Positions 25,663-34,542 of a DNA stretch of 64,000 bases are shown here, piece by piece. Source of the stretch: Actinophytocola algeriensis. GTDB taxonomy: Bacteria; Actinomycetota; Actinomycetes; Mycobacteriales; Pseudonocardiaceae. The notes under the pieces were generated by a model. That model had not been told where the DNA came from and did not search any database. It worked only from the letters and a program-made list of their open reading frames with translations. A program made the position numbers and the translations under genes. The stretch is taken from positions 310,001 to 374,000 of the forward strand of contig NZ_JACHJQ010000002.1 in NCBI RefSeq assembly GCF_014203735.1, given 5' to 3'. Position 1 is the first letter of the stretch, and the number at the start of each line of letters is the position of its first letter.

Positions 25663-28600
25663 ATGGCAGCTTCCCGAAGACGCCGGTGGCTCGCCGGTGC
25701 GATCGGCTTCATCTCCGCCGCGGCACTGAGCGTGCCCGGCACCACCCCGGTCGCGGCGGAGCCCGCGACCGGGGACGTCCCCACCTCGACCGGCGCGGAG
25801 AACGGCCCGGCCGCGCTCCGATCCGAAGCCAGGGCACCGGAGAACTACAAGGTCCTGGTGTTCACGAAGACCGACGGCGAGCGCCGCCCCTCGATCAGGG
25901 ACGGCGTCGCGACCATCAAGCAGCTGGCCAAGGCCAACGGTTTCCAGGTCACCTCGACGCAGGACGCGGGGGCGTTCACCGCGGCGAACCTGGCGAAGTT
26001 CCGGGCGGTCGTCTTCCTCAACACCACCGGCAACGTGCTGAACTCCGCGCAGGAGAGCGCGTTCGAGGGCTACATCCGGGCAGGCGGCGGTTACGTCGGC
26101 GTGCACGCGGCCGCCGAGACCGAGCCGGACTGGGCGTTCTACCAGAACCTCGTCGGCACCAAGGTGGCCGGCGTGGCGAGCACCGGCCGCGGCAACGTGG
26201 CCGTTGCCGACCGGGCGCACCCGTCGACCGAGACGGTGAGCAGGACGCTGACGCTGACCGAGGAGTGGTACAACTTCGCGGCCAACGTGCGTGGCAAGCA
26301 GCACGTGCTCGCCACGGCCGACGAGAAGTCGTTCACCGGCGGTGCCATGGGCTTCGACCACCCGGTCGCCTGGTGCCAGGACCACGTCGGCGGGCGGAGC
26401 TGGTACACCGGCCTCGGCCACTCGATCGAGTCCTACCGCGACAACAACGTGCGCAAGCACCTGCTGGGCGGCATCGAGTGGGCGGCGGGCGTCGTCGAGG
26501 GCGACTGTGGCGCGACCGTGCTCGGCAACTACGAGAAGGTCACGCTCAACGACGAGCCAGGCGAGCCGATGTCGCTGGCCGTCCTGCCGGACGGGCGGGT
26601 GCTGCACAACACCCGCGGCGGCGAGATCCGGCTCTACGACCCGGAAAGCGGCGCCAGCCCGGTCATCACGACCGTCCCGGTCTACAGCCACGACGAGGAC
26701 GGTCTGCAGACCCTGTCGATCGACCCGGACTTCGCGACCAACAAGTGGGTCTACATCTACTACTCACCCAAGCTGAACACGCCGGTCGACGACCCGTCGA
26801 CGCCAGGTGTCAACGAGGGTGACGCGCCGCTGTCGAGCACGGACCCGACCGTGTGGGACAAGTTCAAGGGCTACAACCAGCTGTCGCGCGTCAAGTTCGT
26901 CGAGTCGCCGACACCGCACCTCGACCTGGCCACCGAGCAGCAGATCCTGCGCGTGCCCGCCGACCGCGGCATCTGCTGCCACGTCGCGGGCAAGGTCAAG
27001 TTCGACGGCAAGGGCAACCTGTACCTGATCACCGGTGACGACACCAACGCGGGCGGGTCGGACGGCTACACGCCGATCCACGACGGTCCGAACGCGGCAC
27101 CGGGGCTGGACGCGCGTCGTTCGTCGGCCAACACCAACGACCTGCGCGGCAAGCTGCTGCGGATCAAGGTGAAGGCCAACGGGACGTACACGAACCCGAA
27201 GGGCAACCTGTTCCCCGAGGCGGAGGACTACGACGACAAGACCCGTCCGGAGATCTTCCTGATGGGCCTGCGCAACCCGTTCCGGTTCGACGTCGACCCG
27301 TCCGGCCGGGTGTACGTCGCGGACTACTCCCCCGACTCGCGCACCTCCAACCCCGCGCGGGGACCGGAGGGCACGGGCCGCTGGTTCAGCACGAACAAGG
27401 CGGGCAACTGGGGCTGGCCCCTGTGCGTCTCGCCGAGCCTGCCGTACTTCGACTACGACTTCGACACCCGTACGCCGGGGTCGGCGTTCAACTGCGGCGC
27501 ACCGGTGAACGACTCGCGGCACAACACGGGCAAGCGCGTGCTGCCCGCGGTGCAGCAGGCGCAGTTCTGGTACACCTACGAGGCGCGGACGCCGTGTGCC
27601 GGGTCCTATCTGGACAACCCGCCGACGGCGTGCGACTTCAAGTGGCCGGTCATCGGCACCGGTGGTGTCGGCCCGCACGGCGGCCCGATCTACTCCTACG
27701 ACAGTGCGTCCACTTCGGAGACGAAGTTCCCGGAGTACTACCAGAACTCGGTGGTGTTCGGGGAGTTCACGCGGGACAAGCTGTTCATGATGCGGACCGA
27801 CGGCAAGGGCAACCTGACCGGGGTGGAGCAGTTCCTGCCCGGGTTCGTGTTCGACAACCCGATGGAGATGGAGTTCGGACCGGACGGCAGCCTGTACGTG
27901 CTGGAGTACGGCGACGGGTTCTTCCGCCCCAACCCGGACGCGCAGCTGTCGGTGATCCGGTACGTGAAGGGCACGCGGTCGCCGGTCGCGGTCCTGAACG
28001 CCACGCCGACCTCGGGCCAGGCACCGCTGACCGTGTCGTTCGACAGCACGGGCAGCCACGACCCGGACCCGGGTGAGTCCATCTCGTACGCGTGGGACTT
28101 CACAGGCGATGGGACCGTGGACTCCGCGGACCCGGTCACGTCCCACACGTACACGGCCAACGGGACCTACACCGCGAAGCTGACGGTGACGGACTCGAGC
28201 GGCAAGACCGCGGTGCTGACCCGCGTCATCACGGTCGGCAATACCGCACCGACGGTCACGGTGACGTCGCCGGTGGCGGGATCGTTCTTCGACTGGGGCG
28301 ACGACGTCCCGTTCGAGGTGACGGTCACCGACCCGGAGGACGGCACGATCGACTGCTCGCGGGTGACCGTGACGTTCGTGCTCGGGCACGACAGCCACGG
28401 CCACGGTGCGGGCTCGACCACCGGCTGCACCGGTGTGCTGCCGTCCCCCGCGGACGGTGCCGACCACGCCGGTGGCTACCTGTACGGCGGGATCAGCGCC
28501 GAGTACGCCGACCTCGGCGGCGGTGGCCAGCCACCGCTGACCACGATCGGCCAGGTGGTCATCCAGACACCGCGCCAGCAGGCGGAGTTCGCCCAGGTGC

Positions 28601-28986
28601 GGCAGGGCGTCGAGATCGCGAACACCTCCGACACCGGTGGTGGGCAGCAGCTCGGCTCCGTCGACAACGGTGACCTGATCGCGTTCGACCCGATCAACCT
28701 GGGCGACGCGACAGCGGTGACGTTCCGGTACTCGGGTGGTTCGGCCGCGACGGCAGGCCAGCCGAGGGCGGCGGTGGAGCTGCGGCTCGACTCGCCGACC
28801 GGACCGCTGGTCACGACGGCGACGCTGACCGCGACGAGCGGGAACAACGCGTGGGCGAGCCAGACCGTGCCGGTGTCGCAACCGGCGGGTGGGCACGCGC
28901 TCTACCTCGTGTTCCGCTCCGTCCCCAACGGACCCGCCACAGGGTTGGTCAACCTGAACTGGGTGGAGTTCACCCCGGCGGGCTGA
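25663..28986 (+). CDS. Secreted ThuA-sorbosone dehydrogenase-PKD-CBM6 protein
   Basis: An exported multidomain protein of 1107 residues. After a signal peptide (SRRRRWLAGAIGFISAAAL) come a ThuA glutaminase-like domain (about 60-275: YKVLVFTKTDGERRPSI, GGGYVGVHAAAET, GLGHSIESY) and a glucose/sorbosone dehydrogenase propeller (about 285-765: MSLAVLPDGRVLHNTRGG, DEDGLQTLSIDPDF, LMGLRNPFRFDV, NWGWPLC). A PKD domain (about 772-860), an Ig-like linker and a CBM6-like module (about 965-1107) complete it. GGAGGG five bases before ATG 25663 decides the start over GTG 25651. ThuA proteins accompany 3-keto-trehalose/sucrose metabolism; oxidation or hydrolysis of polymer-bound sugars outside the cell is likely. 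Confidence 0.9.
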   Translation: MAASRRRRWLAGAIGFISAAALSVPGTTPVAAEPATGDVPTSTGAENGPAALRSEARAPENYKVLVFTKTDGERRPSIRDGVATIKQLAKANGFQVTSTQDAGAFTAANLAKFRAVVFLNTTGNVLNSAQESAFEGYIRAGGGYVGVHAAAETEPDWAFYQNLVGTKVAGVASTGRGNVAVADRAHPSTETVSRTLTLTEEWYNFAANVRGKQHVLATADEKSFTGGAMGFDHPVAWCQDHVGGRSWYTGLGHSIESYRDNNVRKHLLGGIEWAAGVVEGDCGATVLGNYEKVTLNDEPGEPMSLAVLPDGRVLHNTRGGEIRLYDPESGASPVITTVPVYSHDEDGLQTLSIDPDFATNKWVYIYYSPKLNTPVDDPSTPGVNEGDAPLSSTDPTVWDKFKGYNQLSRVKFVESPTPHLDLATEQQILRVPADRGICCHVAGKVKFDGKGNLYLITGDDTNAGGSDGYTPIHDGPNAAPGLDARRSSANTNDLRGKLLRIKVKANGTYTNPKGNLFPEAEDYDDKTRPEIFLMGLRNPFRFDVDPSGRVYVADYSPDSRTSNPARGPEGTGRWFSTNKAGNWGWPLCVSPSLPYFDYDFDTRTPGSAFNCGAPVNDSRHNTGKRVLPAVQQAQFWYTYEARTPCAGSYLDNPPTACDFKWPVIGTGGVGPHGGPIYSYDSASTSETKFPEYYQNSVVFGEFTRDKLFMMRTDGKGNLTGVEQFLPGFVFDNPMEMEFGPDGSLYVLEYGDGFFRPNPDAQLSVIRYVKGTRSPVAVLNATPTSGQAPLTVSFDSTGSHDPDPGESISYAWDFTGDGTVDSADPVTSHTYTANGTYTAKLTVTDSSGKTAVLTRVITVGNTAPTVTVTSPVAGSFFDWGDDVPFEVTVTDPEDGTIDCSRVTVTFVLGHDSHGHGAGSTTGCTGVLPSPADGADHAGGYLYGGISAEYADLGGGGQPPLTTIGQVVIQTPRQQAEFAQVRQGVEIANTSDTGGGQQLGSVDNGDLIAFDPINLGDATAVTFRYSGGSAATAGQPRAAVELRLDSPTGPLVTTATLTATSGNNAWASQTVPVSQPAGGHALYLVFRSVPNGPATGLVNLNWVEFTPAG

Positions 28987-28998
28987 CCAGGGGTTGAT

Positions 28999-29028
28999 GC
29001 GGGGGCCGGTGCGCGCACCGGCCCCCGC
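28999..29028 (+). terminator. Strong GC hairpin terminator
   Basis: GCGGGGGCCGGT and ACCGGCCCCCGC pair perfectly over 12 bp around GCGCGC. The hairpin begins 13 bases after the ThuA gene stop. Confidence 0.85.
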
Positions 29029-29089
29029 AGTGCCCCGTCCGCGTGGGGTGGGTACGAAAACCGTGCCCACCCCGCGTGGACGGGGCACT
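29029..29089 (+). repeat. Second, very long hairpin before the DinB-like gene
   Basis: Directly after the terminator, AGTGCCCCGTCC...GGGGTGGG faces CCCACCCC...GGACGGGGCACT around a short AAAAC-containing loop. The stem is about 28 bp with only G-U wobbles interrupting. It ends where the probable -10 (TACCAT, 29089-29094) of the next gene starts. It may be a second terminator insulating that promoter, or a binding site. Confidence 0.7.
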
Positions 29090-29102
29090 ACCATGTCCAC
29101 AC

Positions 29103-29606
29103 GTGATCGAACGTCCTGAACCACCGCTGACCGGCGACGAACGCGAGACCCTGCGCGTGTTCCTCGACTTCCACCGCGCCACCCTGGCGATGAAGTGCGA
29201 CGGTCTGTCCGATGAGGACCTGCGGAAGCGGTCCATGCCACCGTCCACTTTGACCCTGCTGGGGCTGGTGCGGCACATGGCCGAGGTCGAGCGCACCTGG
29301 TTCCGCAGGGTGATCAACGGCGAGGACCTGCCGCTGGTGTGGTCGGCCGAGGGTGACTACCAGGTCGCGTACGCCGCGTCGGACTCCACGCGGGCGGAGG
29401 CGTTCGCCGTGTGGGAGACGGAGGTCGCGCATTCGCGCCGCATCGAGCGGGAGGCCGCGTCGCTCGACGTCATCGCGTACAACCCGCGCTGGGAGGCGGA
29501 CGTCTCGCTCCGGCTGGTGATGCTGCACCTCATCCACGAGTACGCCCGCCACAACGGCCACGCCGACTTCCTCCGCGAGGGCATCGACGGCGTCACCGGC
29601 GCCTAG
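29103..29606 (+). CDS. DinB-superfamily (DUF664) protein
   Basis: A 167-residue four-helix bundle of the DinB/MDMPI type: LRVFLDFHRATLAMKCDGL, the LTLLGLVRHMAEVERTWF helix with the family's first conserved His, and VMLHLIHEYARHNGHADFLR with the two further His of the metal triad. Members include mycothiol-dependent isomerases and bacillithiol transferases, and many uncharacterised proteins. The GTG start follows a TACCAT hexamer at the right distance for a leaderless mRNA. The 3' end overlaps the convergent MerR gene by 14 bases. A thiol-linked detoxification role is only a family-level guess. Confidence 0.88.
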   Translation: MIERPEPPLTGDERETLRVFLDFHRATLAMKCDGLSDEDLRKRSMPPSTLTLLGLVRHMAEVERTWFRRVINGEDLPLVWSAEGDYQVAYAASDSTRAEAFAVWETEVAHSRRIEREAASLDVIAYNPRWEADVSLRLVMLHLIHEYARHNGHADFLREGIDGVTGA

Positions 29607-30300
29607 CCACCGGGATCTCCAGCACGGTGGCGCTGACGCCGTCGCCGTCGGTGAGGCGTTCCTCCAGGGTCGGTCCCGTGATGGCGAGTTCGTGGCGCCG
29701 CAGCCAGTCGAACAGGTCGTGGCCCGCGCGGACCACGTCGCCAGCGGGCGGGACGACCGCACGCACCACGTCGCGTGCGGGCAACGTGAGGCTCTCGGCC
29801 CCGTACCCGGTCGCCAGTGCGGCGACGAAGTCACCCGAGGGCGGCGCGTCCAGCCACGTCAACAGGGTCGCCCCCGCCGAGCACCGGGCGCCGAGTTCCG
29901 CGGGGTCGGCGACCCGCAGGTAGTCGACGCGCAGGCGGCGGGCACCCGCCCTGGTCTGCTGGGGCAGGATCGAGGTCGCGGTCGCGAGGTGGTCCTCGGC
30001 GGCGGCCACGGCCGCGGTCATGGCCGCGATGTCCTGGCGGAGGTGGACCACCGTGTCGGCGAGGGCCTGCCGCACCTGCGTATCGGGCGCGTCCACGAGG
30101 TCGGCGATCCGGCGCAGCGGCAGGCCGAGGCGCTGGAGTCCGCGGATGCGTGCCAGCCTGGTCAGCTCCGCCACGCCGTACCACCGGTAACCGGTGGCCG
30201 GGTCGACAGCGGCAGGCCTGAGCAACCCGATCTTGTCGTAGTGGCGCAGGGTGCGGTCGGAAACCCCGGCCATCCCGGCCAGCTGACCGATGCGCCACAT
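29593..30300 (-). CDS. MerR-family transcriptional regulator
   Basis: A 235-residue regulator. The winged-helix DNA-binding domain covers residues 1-70 (WRIGQLAGMAGVSDRTLRHY, then YRWYGVAELTRL). A long coiled-coil follows (about 75-115), then a GyrI/effector-like C-terminal domain ending TVLEIPVARRR. The GyrI-like half suggests a small aromatic or drug-like inducer (TipA/BltR style). It is divergent from a small membrane protein whose promoter has the extended spacer that MerR proteins act on. The start is the first ATG of the HTH, 44 bases from the target gene. Confidence 0.92.
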   Translation of the reverse strand: MWRIGQLAGMAGVSDRTLRHYDKIGLLRPAAVDPATGYRWYGVAELTRLARIRGLQRLGLPLRRIADLVDAPDTQVRQALADTVVHLRQDIAAMTAAVAAAEDHLATATSILPQQTRAGARRLRVDYLRVADPAELGARCSAGATLLTWLDAPPSGDFVAALATGYGAESLTLPARDVVRAVVPPAGDVVRAGHDLFDWLRRHELAITGPTLEERLTDGDGVSATVLEIPVARRR

Positions 30301-30305
30301 CGTGG

Positions 30306-30337
30306 TTGACCCTCTCCCTGCGTCAGGTTCCTACGGT
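30306..30337 (+). promoter_or_regulatory. MerR-type promoter with 20-bp spacer
   Basis: TTGACC (30306-30311) and TACGGT (30332-30337) are separated by 20 bases instead of 17. The spacer carries a partial dyad (GACCCT facing AGGTTC). This overlong spacer is the hallmark of promoters remodelled by MerR activators. The -10 ends seven bases before the ATG at 30345, so the mRNA should be leaderless. Confidence 0.7.
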
Positions 30338-30344
30338 CGGCGCC

Positions 30345-30992
30345 ATGTCCACCCACCACGACACCCGGTTCACGGGTGCGCTGCTGCTGACCGCGCTGAC
30401 CGCCATGATCGCCGGTGCTGTCATCGTCGTGCCATCGGGAATGACCCTGAATCCGGCCGAGCCGGCCGCCGCGTTGGCCGCGGTCGCTGCCCGGCCGGGA
30501 CTGCACCTCGTCGAGCTGGGACTCGACGTGACCGGCTGGCTGGCCCTCACCGCGGGCGCGCTGACCATGGCCGCCCGCGCGCTGCTGCCCGCGGGACTGC
30601 TCGCCTGCGCCGGTCTGGCCGGGCTGCTCCACGACGCGGGCAACCTGGCGGTGACCCAGCTCGCCGCCGACGCGGACGATCCCACGGTGATCGCGGTGGC
30701 CGGCGCGGTCCTGCTCACGGCCAAGTGGTCGGTCAACCTGGCAGGCCTGCTCTGGGTGGCAGCGACCGCGACCGCCGTGCTCCAGCTCCCCATGACGGCA
30801 GGCCTGCGGCGCGCCGGGGTGGTCGTGGCACTGTCCGGTCTCGCCGCCGTCGTGCTGCCATGGACCACCGGGGTCGACGGCCCCTCGGCGGCACAGGAGC
30901 AACTCGGCTACGCCCTCCACCTGCCGGTCATGGTCTGGTACGGCGTGCTGGCCCTGCGCGACCTGCGCGCACGATCCGAGGTGCGCGGTTAG
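30345..30992 (+). CDS. Six-helix membrane protein under MerR control
   Basis: A 215-residue integral membrane protein starting MSTHHDTRFTGALLLTALTA with about six hydrophobic helices. Small residues dominate and short loops connect the helices (VPSGMTLNPAEP and WTTGVDGPSAAQEQLGYALH are the longest). I recognise no transporter or enzyme motif. Divergent pairing with MerR and the MerR-type promoter imply that it is the regulator's target, perhaps an efflux or resistance membrane component. Confidence 0.75.
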   Translation: MSTHHDTRFTGALLLTALTAMIAGAVIVVPSGMTLNPAEPAAALAAVAARPGLHLVELGLDVTGWLALTAGALTMAARALLPAGLLACAGLAGLLHDAGNLAVTQLAADADDPTVIAVAGAVLLTAKWSVNLAGLLWVAATATAVLQLPMTAGLRRAGVVVALSGLAAVVLPWTTGVDGPSAAQEQLGYALHLPVMVWYGVLALRDLRARSEVRG

Positions 30993-31386
30993 CGGGATTC
31001 GACGGTGGTCCGCCTGCTGTCCGGTCCGCGTGCGGTGATGTCGCGTCACCGGCCGTACGGCTGGTAGGGCAACACCTCCGGTTCACGTGGCGGCTGGATC
31101 AGACCCGTGCCCGGGCGAAAGGGCCCGCCCGCGACGATGGAGCAGAGTCCTCGCGTGGACGATCGTCGCGTTGATCGGCACCGGGTGCTCCGGGGCGGAC
31201 TAAAGGTTCATGGAGCGCCAAGAAGTAAACGTCCTCGACCGCGACACAAGGAATTCCGCAAGGGGATAGCACGAGCGCTCAGGTACAACGGTGTCCTCGA
31301 ACCCGACTTCCCCACGGAGCTGGCGACGATCGCCAACAAGCGGTGACACCGATCAGCGGCAGGCGGGTGCCGCTCCGCGTCCTCGC
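30993..31386. other. Intergenic stretch with probable lipoprotein gene remains
   Basis: About 390 bases without an intact gene. On the plus strand 31147-31203 reads VLAWTIVALIGTGCSGAD and stop, a lipoprotein signal with a GTGC lipobox. In a different frame, 31278-31346 reads RYNGVLEPDFPTELATIANKR and stop. These look like the head and tail of a decayed small lipoprotein gene. No ribosome-binding site or continuous frame joins them. Confidence 0.3.
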
Positions 31387-32682
31387 CTACTTGACCAGCG
31401 CCTGTACCTGCTCGCCCGCTGTCGTCATCGCGTCGGCGGGTGACGAGCTGCCGATCAGCACGGCCTGCACCTGCTCCGCGATCACCGTCTCCATCTGCGC
31501 GTACTCGGGGAACCGCCAGAACGGGTTCTGCGACGCGGTCTTCGTGATCCGCTCGCTGAACGCCTTCGTGAACGGGTCGTTCGCCACCGCGTCGGACGCC
31601 AGGCCCTTCTCGGTGGTCGGCGGCAGCGCCAGCTTCGCGAAGAACTCGTCGGTGGCGGCCTGGTCGGAGGTCAGCCACCGCGCGAACGACGTGGCCGTGT
31701 TCGCGGCCTCCCCCTCGACCACCACGATCACGTGCCCCCACAGCTGCGCCTGCGGGTCGTCACCGGACTTCAGCACCGGGCGGGCGACCGGGTCGAGCTT
31801 GTCGGCGAGCTGCTTGTCCGGCGAGTCCTTGATGACCGCGCCCTTGCCGACGATCGCGTCGTCGTAGATCGCGGCGCGGCCTTGGCCGAACAGCGCACGG
31901 GCGTCGAACCGGTCCACGTCCGGGGCGATCAGCTTCTGGTCGTACAGCTTCTTGTACCAGGTGACCGCCTCGACCGACGCGTCGTCGCCGATCGTCACCC
32001 TGTCGCCGTCGAGCAGGGTGCAGCCGAAGGTCTTCATCCAGAACAGGATGTCCTTGAGCTGCGCCACCTTCGTCGACGCGGCGTAGGGCACCACGCCGCC
32101 GCCGAGCCCCTTCAGCTCGACCAGCGCGGCCTCGAAGTCCTCGATCGTCTCCGGGAACTCGGTGATCCCGGCGCGCGACAGCAGCTCCTTGTTGGTCACG
32201 AGGCCGATCGCACCGGTCGTCCACGGCAGGCCGAGCTGCTTGCCCTCGTACTGACCGGACTCGAGCGCGGTGCTGGTGTACCCGCCGTCCTTGGCCGCGT
32301 CGCCGAGGTCGCGCAGCTTGCCCAGCGCCGCGAGCGCACCGAGCCACGCGATGTCGAGCTGCGCGGCACCGACCAGCTTGTCGCCGCGCACCTGCAGCGT
32401 CAGCTGGTTGAGGTACTCGTTGTACGGGTAGGACACCGGGTTGACGGTCAGGCCGTCCTTCGTGGTGATCGTGTCGAGCAAACCCTGCACGACCGGCTTG
32501 CCCGCCTCCTCGTTCAACGTCCACGACGCGAACGAGAACGTCTTCTCGTTGGCCTTCGGGTCGTCGGCGGCGAGCGGTTCGGTCTCCTTCGGCGCCGGCG
32601 CGCACGCGGCGAGCCCCGCCGCGCCGAGCCCGGCCGCGCCGAGGAACTGGAGCATGCGGCGACGGCTGTAGGCGGTAGTCAT
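31387..32682 (-). CDS. Sugar ABC transporter solute-binding lipoprotein
   Basis: A 431-residue family 1 (MalE-like) binding protein. The N-terminus SRRRMLQFLGAAGLGAAGL has a twin-arginine-like signal and the lipobox LAAC. The mature fold shows TFSFASWTLNEEAGKPVV, LDIAWLGALAALGKL, YEGKQLGLPWTTGAIGLVTN, GQGRAAIYDDAIVG and a C-terminal SPADAMTTAGEQVQALVK helix. It is third in the permease-permease-binding-protein operon behind an IclR gene, 34 bases after the second permease. Substrate is probably an oligosaccharide or uronate released by the locus's secreted enzymes. Confidence 0.92.
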   Translation of the reverse strand: MTTAYSRRRMLQFLGAAGLGAAGLAACAPAPKETEPLAADDPKANEKTFSFASWTLNEEAGKPVVQGLLDTITTKDGLTVNPVSYPYNEYLNQLTLQVRGDKLVGAAQLDIAWLGALAALGKLRDLGDAAKDGGYTSTALESGQYEGKQLGLPWTTGAIGLVTNKELLSRAGITEFPETIEDFEAALVELKGLGGGVVPYAASTKVAQLKDILFWMKTFGCTLLDGDRVTIGDDASVEAVTWYKKLYDQKLIAPDVDRFDARALFGQGRAAIYDDAIVGKGAVIKDSPDKQLADKLDPVARPVLKSGDDPQAQLWGHVIVVVEGEAANTATSFARWLTSDQAATDEFFAKLALPPTTEKGLASDAVANDPFTKAFSERITKTASQNPFWRFPEYAQMETVIAEQVQAVLIGSSSPADAMTTAGEQVQALVK

Positions 32683-32716
32683 CAGTGACCTCCGGGGTGA
32701 AGAGAAAGGTGTGGGG

Positions 32717-33622
32717 TCAGCCCTTCACGGCGCCCGCGGTGATGCCGCCGACCAGGAAGCGCTGCAGGGCGATGAACGCGATCACGACGGGCAGTGAGAC
32801 GACGAGGGAGGCCGCCATCAGCTCCGGCCACGCCGTCTGCGCCTCGCCGAGGTAGGTGTTGGCGAGACCGGGTGGCAGCGTCTGCTTGTCCGGGCCCGCG
32901 AGGGTGAGTGCGAAGATGAAGTCGTTCCAGCCGCGGACGAACGCGAACAGCCCGGCGGCCACCAGACCCGGCACGGACAGCGGCACGATCACCGAGTGGA
33001 TGATCCGCAGCTGGGAGGCGCCGTCGATGCGGGCGGCCTCGATCAGCGAGTCGGGGATGGTGTCGAAGAAGCCCTTCAGCATCCACACGCACAGCGGCAG
33101 CGTGAACGTCGTGAAGGACAGCACCAGCGCCGTGTACGTGTTGAGCAGGTCGTACGCGTCGAACACCGCGTACAGGGTCACGAGCAGCAGCGCCTGCGGG
33201 AACATCTGCGACGACAGCACGAGGTACATCAGCGACCGGCGGCCGCGGTAGCGGTACTTGGAGAACGAGTACGCCATGTACGCCGACACGATCACCGACA
33301 GCACGGCGGTGACGCCGGAGACGATCGCGCTGTTGACGAGGTAGTCGAACAGCTGCGAGTTCCCGGCGAGCGACGCGAAGTGCTCGAAGGTGACGTCGGC
33401 AGGGAACAGCGCGGGCGGGTAGGCGAACACCTTGCCGTCCGGCGTGAGCGCGGTCGCCAGCATCCAGTACACCGGCAGCAGCGCGAACCCGCCGAACACG
33501 ATGATCGTCACCCAGGCGGCGACCCGCACGGCGGGCCGTTCGCGGTCCAGCGGTGAGCGGCGGCGCGGTCGCGCCTCGCGCTCCTCCCCGGCGAGCACCG
33601 GGGTGTCCAATGTGGTCGTCAC
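32717..33622 (-). CDS. Sugar ABC transporter permease (MalG-like)
   Basis: A 301-residue permease with six helices after a hydrophilic 40-residue N-terminus. The EAA loop reads EAARIDGASQLRIIHSVIVP (about residues 205-224), the contact site for a MalK-type ATPase. The C-terminal FLVGGITAGAVKG is the standard MalG ending. GTG 33622 overlaps the TGA of the preceding permease (GTGA). No ATPase gene is in the operon, so it must share a multitasking ATPase such as MsiK encoded elsewhere. Confidence 0.93.
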   Translation of the reverse strand: MTTTLDTPVLAGEEREARPRRRSPLDRERPAVRVAAWVTIIVFGGFALLPVYWMLATALTPDGKVFAYPPALFPADVTFEHFASLAGNSQLFDYLVNSAIVSGVTAVLSVIVSAYMAYSFSKYRYRGRRSLMYLVLSSQMFPQALLLVTLYAVFDAYDLLNTYTALVLSFTTFTLPLCVWMLKGFFDTIPDSLIEAARIDGASQLRIIHSVIVPLSVPGLVAAGLFAFVRGWNDFIFALTLAGPDKQTLPPGLANTYLGEAQTAWPELMAASLVVSLPVVIAFIALQRFLVGGITAGAVKG

Positions 33623-34542
33623 GCCTTCTCCTCCCGGTCCACCACGCGGAGGTAGCCGACGACGAGCACGAGCAGCAGCACCATCCACAGCAGACCGATC
33701 GCACCGGCCCTGCCGAGGTCGTGTCCTTTGTAGAACGTGTCGTACACGGCGACGGCGAACGTCTCCGTGGTCCCGGCGGGGCCGCCGCCGGTCATCACGT
33801 AGATCGTGTCGAAGTGCTGGAAGTTCCAGATCAGCTCCAGCAGCAGGACCAGGCCGATGATCCCGCGCAGGTGCGGCACGGTGACCGACCGGAACCGGCG
33901 GATCGTGCCCGCGCCGTCGACCTGGGCGGCCTCGTGCAGTTCGGGCGGCACGGTCTGCAGGCCGGCGAGCAGCATGACCATCATCCACGGGAAGCTGGCC
34001 CACGTCTTCGCGATGATCACCGCCGCCATCGCGGTGCCGGGGCTGGAGAGCCACGCCTCCGGCTCGTCGACGATCCCCAGCGCCTCGAGCACGCCGTTGG
34101 CGACGCCGTAGTTCGCGTTGAAGATCCACATCCAGAGGAAGGAGGTGACCACGGCGGGCACGAGCCACGGCAGCAGGAACGCGCCACGCAGGAACCCGCG
34201 GCCCCTGATGCGGGTGTTGAGCGCGAGCGCGAGCGCGAACCCGATCACGAACGGCACGAGCGTGGTGCCGACCGTGAACACGAGTGTCTGGCGCAGCAGC
34301 GGGAGGAAGTCGGAGTCGAGGACCGCCCTGATGTTCTCCAGCCCGACGAACCGGCGGCCAGGTTCGACGAGGCTCTGCTCGAAGAACGCCGTGACCAGCG
34401 AGGAGATCAGCGGGTAGAGGACGACCGCGACGAGGAGCGCGAGGCCGGGCAGTACCAGCAGGATCGCGAACGCGCCACCGGACAGCCCTTGCGCGGGCGT
34501 GCCCTGTTTCCTTGGCGGGGCGGGCCTCGTCGCGGTGGTCAC
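33619..34542 (-). CDS. Sugar ABC transporter permease (MalF-like)
   Basis: A 307-residue permease with six predicted helices and the EAA-loop motif EAAQVDGAGTIRRFRSVTVP (about residues 215-234). The family signature FLLPWLVPAVVTSFLWMWIF is in the middle and YLRVVDREEKA at the end. GTG 34542 overlaps the TGA of the IclR gene by four bases, so regulator and transporter are translated together. It pairs with the MalG-like partner. Confidence 0.93.
   Translation of the reverse strand: MTTATRPAPPRKQGTPAQGLSGGAFAILLVLPGLALLVAVVLYPLISSLVTAFFEQSLVEPGRRFVGLENIRAVLDSDFLPLLRQTLVFTVGTTLVPFVIGFALALALNTRIRGRGFLRGAFLLPWLVPAVVTSFLWMWIFNANYGVANGVLEALGIVDEPEAWLSSPGTAMAAVIIAKTWASFPWMMVMLLAGLQTVPPELHEAAQVDGAGTIRRFRSVTVPHLRGIIGLVLLLELIWNFQHFDTIYVMTGGGPAGTTETFAVAVYDTFYKGHDLGRAGAIGLLWMVLLLVLVVGYLRVVDREEKA

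Noticed and set aside
26764-29241. Very long open frame antisense to the ThuA gene
   Set aside because: It mirrors the high third-position GC of the real gene, has arginine/valine-rich low-complexity translation and no domain or ribosome-binding site.
31387-34542. Missing ATPase of the first ABC operon as evidence for a deletion
   Set aside because: Actinomycete sugar importers commonly lack their own ATPase and share an MsiK-type subunit, so no deletion is needed.
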